A DNA stretch of 64,000 bases, taken from positions 3,715,021 to 3,779,020 of the forward strand of contig NZ_CP011930.1 in assembly GCF_001040945.1 (NCBI RefSeq). Reading direction: 5' to 3'. The DNA is from Herbaspirillum seropedicae. GTDB lineage: Bacteria > Pseudomonadota > Gammaproteobacteria > Burkholderiales > Burkholderiaceae_D. The notes under the pieces were generated by a model that ran no database searches, was not told where the DNA came from, and saw only the letters and a program-made list of their open reading frames with translations. A program made the translations under genes and the position numbers. Positions 8,719 through 15,823 of this stretch are shown piece by piece; within the stretch, counting starts at the first letter, position 1, and each line of letters opens with the position of its first letter.

Positions 8719-11043
8719 ATGACCTACATCAAAAGCCGCAAGCACGCGCCAAGTACGCGTGCTGCTTCCCTTGCCTCGACCAGCCTGTCGGCAGCCGTGG
8801 CCAGCGCTCTCTTGCTGCCGGCCATCGGCGCGCAAGCGCAAAGCGCCAATGCCGCCCTGCCCAGCGTGGAGGTGACCGCTTCCCAGGAACCGGCCTACAA
8901 GGCCGACAAGGCCTCTTCGGCCAAATACACCCAGCCGCTGGTGGACACGCCGCAGACCCTTACCGTGATCAAGCGTCAGCTGATCGACCAGCAAGGCGCC
9001 ACCACCCTGACTGAAGCCCTGCGCAACAGCCCTGGGGTGGGCACCTTCTCCCTGGGCGAAAACGGCGCGACCAATACCGGCGACGCCATCTACATGCGCG
9101 GCTTCGACAGTTCCAGCGCCATCTTCGTCGATAGCGTGCGCGACCTGGGTTCGGTCTCGCGCGACATGTTCAACATCCAGCAGGTCGAGGTCCTGAAGGG
9201 CCCGGCCGGCACCGACACCGGTCGCGGCTCGCCGACCGGCTCGATCAACCTGGTCACCAAGCAGGCCGAGACCACCGACGCCTTCAGCGCCAGCGCCATG
9301 TATGGCAGCTGGAACCAGAAGCGCGTCACCGCCGACTGGAACAAGGTGCTCAATGCCGAGACCGGCACTGCGATGCGCCTGAACCTGATGAAACAGGACA
9401 GCGGTGTTCCCGGTCGCCACGAAGTCAAGAACGACCGCACCGGCCTGGCGCTCTCGCTGGCCCATGGCCTGGGCAGCGATACCCGTGTCTTCCTCGACTA
9501 CCTGCACATGGAGCAGGACGATGTGCCTGACGGCGGCGTGCCCACCATCGGCCTGCCGGGCTACACCACGCCCGACGCCACGCGCCGCTTCCTGTCCTCG
9601 GCCGGGCGGGTGGACTCGTCCAATTTCTACGGCCTCACCAGTGACTACAACCAGGTCAACACCGATCGCCTGACCCTGCGGGTGGAACATGATTTCTCAC
9701 CGGACCTGAAGCTGCAGAACACCACCCGCATCGGCAAGACGCACCAGAACTATCTGCTGACGGCCTTCATGGCGTCGTCGGCCAACCTGCTCACGCCCAA
9801 CGCCAACGATGCGTCCAGCTGGACGCTGGCGCGCTCCCTGCCGACCATCAAGAACCAGACCAATACCATCATCACCAACCAGACCTACCTGACCGCCAAG
9901 CTCAAGAGCGGCAGCCTGGAACATACGCTCATGGGCGGGGTGGAGCTCACCCAGGAAAGGCAGAACAACAGTGGCGTGCTGACCAGCGGCACGCTGCCGG
10001 CGGTCAACCTGTACAACCCCAACCCCAACCCCAACGCCGGACGTGGCAACTGGATCATGGGCGCCGACCCGAGCACCAACGCCTGGGGCAAGACCGACAC
10101 CGTGTCGGCCTATCTGTTCGACACTATCAAGGTCAACCAGCAATGGTCCTTCAACGGCGGCGTGCGCGTGGACCACTATGACACCAGCCTGGCCAATGGC
10201 TACCGCTGCGTGAGCTCGGGACGTGGCACCCTCTGCCCCACCGGTGTGGCCGCCGGCACGGCGTTCCGTCAGAGCTTCAGCACCAGCGGCAACCTGTTGA
10301 ACTGGAAGCTGGCGGGCATCTACAAGCCCACCGACTACAGCAGCCTCTATGCGCTCTATGCGACTTCGCAGCAGCCGCCGGGCGGCAGCAGCTTCAGCCT
10401 GAGCGCCTCCAACAGCAGCGCCGACAATCCCAAGTTCGATCCGCAAAAGGCCAAGACCGCTGAACTGGGGACCAAGTGGGATCTGTTGAACAAGAAGCTG
10501 GCCCTCACCGCCGCCCTGTACCGCACCGAGATCACCAACGAAGTCGAACAGGACGCCACCTCGGGCCAGTACTTCCAGACCGGCAAGAAGACCGTGCAAG
10601 GCGTGGAACTGGGCGTGACCGGCGAGGTGACCCCGGACCTGTCGCTCACCGCCGGCTACACCTACATGAAGACCAAGGTGGACAGCGGCGCCATCGTCAC
10701 TGCCAGCGGTGAAAACACACTGGCCTACACGCCCAGGCAGGCCTTCACCTCCTGGGCCACCTATCGCTTGCCCAAGGGCTTCACGCTGGGCGGTGGTGCA
10801 CGCTATGTCAGCTCGCTGGTACGCGGCAGTGACAACCCCACCAGCGGCACGCCCAAGTACGCAGATTCCTACTGGGTCTTCGACGCCATGGCCGGCTATG
10901 TGGTCAACAAGAACCTCGACCTGCAATTGAATCTCTACAACATCTTCAACAAGGATTACGTTGCAGCGATCAACAAGAGCGGCTACCGCTATACTCCTGG
11001 CACGCCGCGCGCGGTGACCCTGACGGCCAACCTGAAGTTCTGA
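8719..11043 (+). CDS. TonB-dependent siderophore receptor 2 (Fiu-like)
   Basis: 774-aa paralogue of receptor 1 with the same architecture: signal peptide MTYIKSRKHA...AQAQ, a TonB-box-like VEVTA, a plug with IYMRGFDSS and GSINLVTKQ, and a 22-strand-type barrel ending in NLKF. ATG 8719 is chosen because it aligns with the receptor 1 start and follows the shared leader; ATG 8644 would add 25 Arg/Pro-rich residues. Compared with receptor 1 it has an extra segment with two cysteines (GYRCVSS...TLCPTG) encoded near 10200-10260, probably in an extracellular loop, and an NPNPNPN run from a hexamer repeat. Loop differences suggest a different ligand. It probably forms a functional unit with downstream piuC, although a terminator lies between. 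Confidence 0.93.
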   Translation: MTYIKSRKHAPSTRAASLASTSLSAAVASALLLPAIGAQAQSANAALPSVEVTASQEPAYKADKASSAKYTQPLVDTPQTLTVIKRQLIDQQGATTLTEALRNSPGVGTFSLGENGATNTGDAIYMRGFDSSSAIFVDSVRDLGSVSRDMFNIQQVEVLKGPAGTDTGRGSPTGSINLVTKQAETTDAFSASAMYGSWNQKRVTADWNKVLNAETGTAMRLNLMKQDSGVPGRHEVKNDRTGLALSLAHGLGSDTRVFLDYLHMEQDDVPDGGVPTIGLPGYTTPDATRRFLSSAGRVDSSNFYGLTSDYNQVNTDRLTLRVEHDFSPDLKLQNTTRIGKTHQNYLLTAFMASSANLLTPNANDASSWTLARSLPTIKNQTNTIITNQTYLTAKLKSGSLEHTLMGGVELTQERQNNSGVLTSGTLPAVNLYNPNPNPNAGRGNWIMGADPSTNAWGKTDTVSAYLFDTIKVNQQWSFNGGVRVDHYDTSLANGYRCVSSGRGTLCPTGVAAGTAFRQSFSTSGNLLNWKLAGIYKPTDYSSLYALYATSQQPPGGSSFSLSASNSSADNPKFDPQKAKTAELGTKWDLLNKKLALTAALYRTEITNEVEQDATSGQYFQTGKKTVQGVELGVTGEVTPDLSLTAGYTYMKTKVDSGAIVTASGENTLAYTPRQAFTSWATYRLPKGFTLGGGARYVSSLVRGSDNPTSGTPKYADSYWVFDAMAGYVVNKNLDLQLNLYNIFNKDYVAAINKSGYRYTPGTPRAVTLTANLKF
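10015..10032 (+). repeat. Hexanucleotide repeat AACCCC x3 inside receptor 2
   Basis: Three perfect AACCCC units encode alternating Asn-Pro in a predicted loop. In-frame changes in copy number would keep the reading frame. Confidence 0.85.
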
Positions 11044-11133
11044 TGCAGAGGGCTTGATCTGCCTCAGTCCCGGCGCCACCGCTCTTCTCTACAGTAGTGG
11101 CCCGGGCCTGCATTTCATGGCAAGGCCACCACG

Positions 11134-11159
11134 GCCCCTCCTCGCTGGAGGGGCTTTTT
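11134..11159 (+). terminator. Rho-independent terminator between receptor 2 and piuC
   Basis: Stem GCCCCTCC / GGAGGGGC with loop TCGCT, then TTTTT. It lies only 25 bp before the piuC start, so piuC expression from the receptor promoter would need read-through, or this may act as an attenuator. Confidence 0.8.
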
Positions 11160-11183
11160 CATTCGCCACAGGAGAATCCCAAC

Positions 11184-11864
11184 ATGATGCTGCACATCCC
11201 CGAGGTCCTCAGCGCCGAGCAGGTGCGCCATATCCGCGCCGAGCTGGCGCGCGCCGACTGGGTGGACGGCCGCGCCACCGTGGGCGACCAGGGCGCGCGC
11301 GTCAAGCGCAATCGCCAGTTGCCGGAACATTCGCCGCTAGGCTTCAAGCTGGGCGAGATCATCCTGGAAGCCTTGCGCAAGAATCCCTTGTTCTTCGCTG
11401 CCGCCCTGCCCAAGAAGACCATCCCGCCGCTCTTCAACAGCTACGAAGGAGGCGAACACTATGGCCTGCATGTGGACGGCTCGGTGCGCAACCTGCCCAA
11501 TGCAGTCGGGAGCATCCGCACCGACGTGTCGTCCACGCTCTTCCTCTCCGATCCGGAGGAATACGATGGCGGCGAACTGGTGGTGGTCGATACCTATGGC
11601 ACCCACGAGGTCAAGCTGCCGGCGGGTGACCTGATCGTCTATCCCTCCACCAGCCTGCACCGCGTCGAGCCGGTCACGCGCGGCGCGCGGGTATGTTCCT
11701 TCTTCTGGACCCAGAGCATGGTGCGCGACGACTGGAAGCGCAGCATGCTCTTCGAACTGGATCGCAACATCTTCGGCCTGCGTGAAAAGATCGGCGATAC
11801 CGAGGAAGTGCTGGGCCTGACGGGGCATTATCACAATCTGCTGCGGCAGTGGGCCGAGGTATAA
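11184..11864 (+). CDS. piuC: PKHD-type Fe(II)/2-oxoglutarate hydroxylase PiuC/YbiX
   Basis: Fe(II)- and 2-oxoglutarate-dependent dioxygenase of the PKHD family (226 aa, as in E. coli YbiX), commonly encoded next to Fiu/PiuA-type siderophore receptors. The double-stranded beta-helix core shows the metal triad H96-x-D98 (in LHVDG) and H159 (in SLHRVEP), with R169 as the likely 2-oxoglutarate anchor. Two ATGs are adjacent (11184, 11187); an AGGAGA ribosome-binding site fits either. Its natural substrate is not firmly established. A GC hairpin with a short T-run at 11938-11973 follows. Confidence 0.95.
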   Translation: MMLHIPEVLSAEQVRHIRAELARADWVDGRATVGDQGARVKRNRQLPEHSPLGFKLGEIILEALRKNPLFFAAALPKKTIPPLFNSYEGGEHYGLHVDGSVRNLPNAVGSIRTDVSSTLFLSDPEEYDGGELVVVDTYGTHEVKLPAGDLIVYPSTSLHRVEPVTRGARVCSFFWTQSMVRDDWKRSMLFELDRNIFGLREKIGDTEEVLGLTGHYHNLLRQWAEV

Positions 11865-11937
11865 CGCGGTTCACCACGCAGATGACAAAGCGGATAAATC
11901 GTTTATATCATTCAACCGCTTCCAGGATCCAAAGAAC

Positions 11938-11973
11938 AAGGCCGTGCGGGCTCGCCCCGGACGGCCTTTGTTT
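11938..11973 (+). terminator. Probable terminator after piuC
   Basis: AAGGCCGT / ACGGCCTT stem enclosing a GC-rich region, followed by TGTTT. The T-run is short, so confidence is moderate. Confidence 0.6.
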
Positions 11974-12007
11974 CGAGAGCGCCGATGACATTTCTTTTCA
12001 CATATAT

Positions 12008-12032
12008 TTGACATAATCATGTCGATATACAA
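12008..12032 (+). promoter_or_regulatory. Candidate promoter/operator of the LysR-type regulator
   Basis: TTGACA at 12008-12013 overlaps the inverted repeat GACAT-AATC-ATGTC (12010-12023). An A+T-rich TATACA follows at 12027, though the spacing of 13 bp is too short for a classic pair. LysR-type regulators often bind such dyads and control their own genes. Confidence 0.35.
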
Positions 12033-12099
12033 AAATGCAGCCTCGATGAGGCGCGCTTGTGCGCCTTCACGCCACGCACAAGACCCCGGAGACATCTCA

Positions 12100-13044
12100 A
12101 TGTCCAGGCTGCCCGACCATCTCGACCTCCACCTCATCCGCATCCTCTATCTCCTGCTGTGCGAGAAGAACGTGTCGCGCGTGGCCCTGAAGCTGAACCA
12201 GCCGCAACCCTCGATTTCGGCCTCGCTGCGCAAGCTGCGCGAGTTGACCGGCGATCCGCTGCTGGTGCGCGGCGCACGCGGCATGGTGCCGACCCAGCAT
12301 GGCGAGAGCCTGTTGAAGCCGGCCAAGCGCATCCTCGACGAGACCGAGCGCCTGTTCATTCCCAAGACCGAATTCGTGCCGCAGGAAGAAGAGCGCATCT
12401 TCCACATCGCCGCGCCCGACTACATGAACACGCCCTTCTTCACCGAGGTGATCGCCCGCCTGCGACGCGAATCGCCGCGCAGCCGCATCGTCATCCATGC
12501 GCTCGGGCCGGATACCGACTATGTGCGCCGGCTCTCGGACGGCGAACTGGACCTGGTCATCGCCAACTGGGACGCCCCGCCCGCGCACCTGCATCTCTCC
12601 AAGCTGTTCGACGATCCCATCGTCTGCCTGATGCGGGCCGACTGCGCCTACGCCCGGCGCACTGCGCGGGAGGCCATGAGCGTGGAAGACTATCTGAGCC
12701 TGCCCCATGCCGCGCCCTCGCAGATCCTGCCGGGCTACCACGGCAGCATCGACAGCTTCCTGGAAAAGCAGAACCTGCGCCGCAATGTCGTGGTGGAGTC
12801 TGCCCACTTCCGCATGCTGCCCTACATGGTGGCGCAGACCGACCTGGTGCTGACGGCCGGACAGCAGTTCGCCAGTTTCTATGAAAAGCTGCTGTCCCTG
12901 AAAAGCTATGCCGTCCCGATCAAGTTTCCGCCGCTGCGCTTCTACCAGCTCTGGCATGAGCGCAGCCATCAGGCCACCGAACATAAATGGCTGCGCGCCC
13001 AGGTCGGCGCGGCGGCCAAGCTGCTGGCCCAGCCCCGCCGCTGA
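12100..13044 (+). CDS. LysR-family transcriptional regulator
   Basis: 314-aa regulator. The N-terminal winged HTH (about 5-65) contains VSRVALKLNQPQPSIS and the typical ...LRKLRELTGDPLLVRG...PTQHG continuation. A periplasmic-binding-like effector domain follows (about 90-310). ATG 12100 is chosen because GGAG lies 8 bp upstream and the HTH then begins at the normal position; an in-frame ATG at 12019 would add 27 residues. It stands directly upstream of the purine-degradation genes in the same direction, so a purine or ureide effector is plausible but inferred. LysR regulators usually sit divergent from their targets, and this one does not. Confidence 0.9.
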   Translation: MSRLPDHLDLHLIRILYLLLCEKNVSRVALKLNQPQPSISASLRKLRELTGDPLLVRGARGMVPTQHGESLLKPAKRILDETERLFIPKTEFVPQEEERIFHIAAPDYMNTPFFTEVIARLRRESPRSRIVIHALGPDTDYVRRLSDGELDLVIANWDAPPAHLHLSKLFDDPIVCLMRADCAYARRTAREAMSVEDYLSLPHAAPSQILPGYHGSIDSFLEKQNLRRNVVVESAHFRMLPYMVAQTDLVLTAGQQFASFYEKLLSLKSYAVPIKFPPLRFYQLWHERSHQATEHKWLRAQVGAAAKLLAQPRR

Positions 13045-13308
13045 CTGCGGACATGGCCGCAGCGCCGCCGTGATACGTCCAGAGCCATAACCACCAGAAG
13101 AAAGCGCTGATGCCATCCCGGCCAAGATGTTTTAAAGTCTCATCTGCGTCGAAGCGCCCACCGGGCGGGCCTGGGCGCAGCGTCCACGAGGACAATGACA
13201 AGCAACAATCGGCAGCGACAATCCGCAATGACAGATGAGCCGCGCCGTTTCCGGCATCACCAACCACGAACCAGCGAGGGAGCCGGCGATACGCCGGTCG
13301 GCAAGCAC

Positions 13309-15072
13309 ATGACGATCACACTGCAAGACCTGAACCAGGCTAGCGCCTCTGACTTCACCGCCGCCCTGCAGGGCATCTATGAGCACTCTCCCTGGATCGC
13401 CGAGCGCGCCGCCCCGCAGCGCCCCTTCAGCACCATCACGGCGCTCAAGCTGGCCCTGCAAAGCAGGGTCAACCAGGCCAGCCGCGCCGAGCAGCTGGGC
13501 CTGATCCGCGCCCACCCCGAGCTGGCCGGCCGCGCCGCCATCGCCGGCGAACTGACCGCCGAGTCCACCGGAGAGCAAGCCAAGGCCGGCCTGCACCTGT
13601 GCAGCCCGGAAGAGTTTGCCCGGCTGCAACAGCTCAATGCCGACTACAACGCCAGGTTTGGCTTCCCCTTCATCCTGGCCGTCAAAGGCCCGACCGGCGC
13701 GGGTCTGACGCGCCAGCAGATCATCGCCACCTTCACCCGCCGCCTGCGCAACCAGGTGGAAGACGAACTGCGCGAATCGCTGCGCCAGATTGGCCGCATC
13801 GCCGAGATCCGCCTCAACGAACTGCTCGGCCATCAGCCCACGCTGGGCGCGACCGTGATGCAATGGGCCGAAGAGATCGGCGCCCTGTCCGAAGAAGAGG
13901 GAGCGCTGACCTGTACCTACCTGACCGAGACGCACCAGCGCACCGCCGCCCAGATCGCGCAATGGATGCGCGAGGCCGGCATGCAGGTCCACATCGATGC
14001 GGTGGGCAACGTGGTGGGCCGCTATCAGTCCCCGCATCCGCAAGCCAAGACCCTGCTGACCGGCTCCCACTACGACACCGTGCGCAACGGTGGCAAATAC
14101 GACGGCCGCGAAGGCATCCTGTTGCCGATCGCCGTGGTCAAGTATCTGCATGAACGTGGCGAGACCCTGCCCTTCCATCTTGAAGTGATCGGCTTCTCGG
14201 AAGAAGAAGGCGTGCGTTTCAAGAGCACCTTCCTGGGCAGCAACGCCATCACCGGTCATTTCGATATGGCGCTGCTCGACCTGCGGGACAAGGAGGACGT
14301 CACCATGCGCGAGCTCATCATCCAGGCAGGTCACGACGTGGCCGCCATTCCGCAGATCGCACGTGATCCGGCGGAGATCCTGGCTTATGTGGAAGTGCAT
14401 ATCGAACAAGGTCCGGTGCTGCTCAAGCGCGATTTGCCGGTGGGCATCGTTACCTCCATCGCTGGCAGCTCGCGCTATCTGGTGGATCTCAAAGGCGTGG
14501 CCAGCCATGCCGGCACGACACCGATGGACATGCGCAAGGACGCCGCCGCAGCGGCGGCGGAGATCATCCTGTATGTGGAACAGCGCTGCTCGCAGGACCA
14601 GCATGCTGCACTGGTGGGCACGGTAGGCCAGTTGCAGGTACCGCGCGGTTCCACCAACGTGATCCCTGGCGCATGCCAGCTCTCGCTGGACATTCGCGCC
14701 GCCACCGACGAAGTCCGACTGGCGGCCGTCAAGGACATCCTGGCGAAGATAGAAGAGATCTGTACACGCCGCAGCATCGACCTCAAGCTGGAAGAAACCC
14801 TGAGCGCCCCCGCTGCCCCGTGCGCGCCATGGTTGATGGCGCAATTGAGCGCCGCCACGCAACGCGCAGGCGTGCCGCCGTTCGAACTGGCCTCCGGCGC
14901 CGGGCATGACGCCATGGCCATGGTCAGGCTGACGGACGTGTGCATGCTGTTTACCCGCTGCGGCAATGGCGGCATCAGCCATAACCCGCTGGAGACGATG
15001 ACGGCGGATGATGCCGAGGTATCGGGGCAGATCCTGTTGGACTTCCTGCGCAACTTCAAGGCAAAAATCTAA
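13309..15072 (+). CDS. uraD-allC: Fused OHCU decarboxylase / allantoate amidohydrolase
   Basis: Bifunctional ureide enzyme. Residues 1-165 are UraD-like: the catalytic His is in RAHPELAG (H69) and FGFPFILAVKG is at about 117-127. This half decarboxylates OHCU to allantoin. Residues 175-587 are an M20-family amidohydrolase of AllC type that cleaves allantoate: metal ligands are seen in TGSHYDTV (H254, D256), KYDG (D265), EEEG (about 298-301) and EVHIEQGP (H364), with GGISHNPLE near the end. Each half is close to the length of its stand-alone counterpart. I chose ATG 13309 (MTITLQDL) as the domain start; an in-frame ATG at 13195 with GAGG just upstream would add 38 low-complexity residues and cannot be excluded. 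The two halves catalyse non-consecutive steps, since allantoinase acts between them. Confidence 0.93.
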   Translation: MTITLQDLNQASASDFTAALQGIYEHSPWIAERAAPQRPFSTITALKLALQSRVNQASRAEQLGLIRAHPELAGRAAIAGELTAESTGEQAKAGLHLCSPEEFARLQQLNADYNARFGFPFILAVKGPTGAGLTRQQIIATFTRRLRNQVEDELRESLRQIGRIAEIRLNELLGHQPTLGATVMQWAEEIGALSEEEGALTCTYLTETHQRTAAQIAQWMREAGMQVHIDAVGNVVGRYQSPHPQAKTLLTGSHYDTVRNGGKYDGREGILLPIAVVKYLHERGETLPFHLEVIGFSEEEGVRFKSTFLGSNAITGHFDMALLDLRDKEDVTMRELIIQAGHDVAAIPQIARDPAEILAYVEVHIEQGPVLLKRDLPVGIVTSIAGSSRYLVDLKGVASHAGTTPMDMRKDAAAAAAEIILYVEQRCSQDQHAALVGTVGQLQVPRGSTNVIPGACQLSLDIRAATDEVRLAAVKDILAKIEEICTRRSIDLKLEETLSAPAAPCAPWLMAQLSAATQRAGVPPFELASGAGHDAMAMVRLTDVCMLFTRCGNGGISHNPLETMTADDAEVSGQILLDFLRNFKAKI

Positions 15073-15110
15073 TTATTTATATGATTTATATGGTTTATAG
15101 AATGACGCGT

Positions 15111-15148
15111 CTTCGATACGCGGCGTAGCCGCTACTCAGCCCGAACGG
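15111..15148 (+). repeat. REP-like element, copy A
   Basis: 38-bp element: CTTCGATACG, a variable GC hairpin (GCGGC-GTA-GCCGC), CTACTCAG, two variable bases and CGAACGG. It matches two other 38-bp copies at 54821-54858 and 54926-54963. Related sequences are widespread between genes in beta- and gammaproteobacteria. Confidence 0.8.
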
Positions 15149-15228
15149 CCGGTAGCTGATCAAGAAAGATAATGCCGGCGACAGGCTGATCGAAGAAGAA
15201 CCCGATGCCGCAGGCGAGCCAAGACAAA

Positions 15229-15348
15229 GCCGAAGGCGAGTCGGAGAAGAGCGAGATAGAAGGCGATTCAGAGAAGTGCGAGGCCGAAGGCGAGTCGGAG
15301 AAGTACGAGGCCGAAGGCGAGTTGGAGAAGAGCGAGGCCGAAGGCGAG
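15229..15348 (+). repeat. 27-bp tandem repeat, about 4.4 copies
   Basis: Units start at 15229, 15256, 15283, 15310 and 15337 (partial). The core is GCCGAAGGCGAGTCGGAGAA plus seven bases; unit 2 is the most diverged. The unit length is a multiple of three, so the plus frame reads a 9-residue acidic repeat (AEGESEKSE-like), but there is no good reason to call it a protein. Confidence 0.9.
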
Positions 15349-15376
15349 CCCGTCTGGCCTGTCCCCTTAGAGCCAG

Positions 15377-15462
15377 CCGCCGCAGTGGCGCAAAAAGTGG
15401 GTCAGAAAAATAGTCGGAGCGAAGCGACTCTATTTTTCCCACTTTTTGCGCCACTGCGGCGG
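15377..15462. repeat. Very long hairpin with 25-bp perfect outer arms
   Basis: Outer arms 15377-15401 and 15438-15462 are perfect 25-nt reverse complements. Inside, AAAAATAG (15406-15413) pairs with CTATTTTT (15430-15437), and TCG pairs with CGA beyond a 2-nt bulge. The whole could fold into one stem of about 36 bp with a small loop. Function unknown: possible transcription end, processed RNA or mobile repeat. Confidence 0.9.
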
Positions 15463-15506
15463 GGACCCTCCGAAGGAGGGCTGGATCTTAGGGGTCGCCT
15501 TCTTTT

Positions 15507-15540
15507 GCTTACTTTTCTTGGCGAGACAAGAAAAGTGAGC
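15507..15540. repeat. 14-bp inverted repeat with one mismatch
   Basis: GCTTACTTTTCTTG pairs with CAAGAAAAGTGAGC around a 6-nt loop. It lies just downstream of the long hairpin and is probably part of the same composite element. Confidence 0.8.
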
Positions 15541-15823
15541 GGCTGCCGGGCCGCTCCCGGCGCGTTCTTCCGACCGGAGAAAGAAAGTCATTAAGCTAGA
15601 GCGCAGGAAAGCATTCCGTGCAGACCACCCCAGAAACCAGAAACCAGAACATCAGCATTAAACCAGCCTTAACGCCAACCAGAAACAGCATCACCCGGAC
15701 CTAACCCACCCAACAACCCCACCCGTCGCAGCCGTTAATAGGGAAAGAAAGGGACTCCCCCTGTCACCTGCGCCGACCCGCAAGCCATCACCCAACAAGG
15801 AACCCAAGAAGGAGTCCATCACC

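Larger units (their letters stand above)
15073..15823. other. Repeat-rich gene-poor region before the 8-oxoguanine deaminase gene
   Basis: 751 bp without a credible gene. In order: an A+T-rich start with repeated ATTTATATG-like words, a REP-like hairpin (15111-15148), a 27-bp tandem repeat (15229-15348), a very long hairpin (15377-15462), a CCCTCC-GAA-GGAGGG hairpin (15466-15480), a 14-bp inverted repeat (15507-15540) and GCCGGG/CCCGGC (15545-15561). From about 15600 to the next ATG I see only low-complexity DNA rich in CA/CC. A 129-codon frame spans the repeats, but it looks like a by-product of them. Confidence 0.7.

Noticed and set aside
15229..15348. CRISPR array
   Set aside because: The repeat units are contiguous with no spacers, and no cas genes are present.
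15205..15594. 129-codon plus-strand frame across the 27-bp repeats and hairpins
   Set aside because: It reads through a tandem repeat and both arms of perfect hairpins; the composition changes abruptly and no ribosome-binding site is evident. It is more likely a by-product of repeat DNA.
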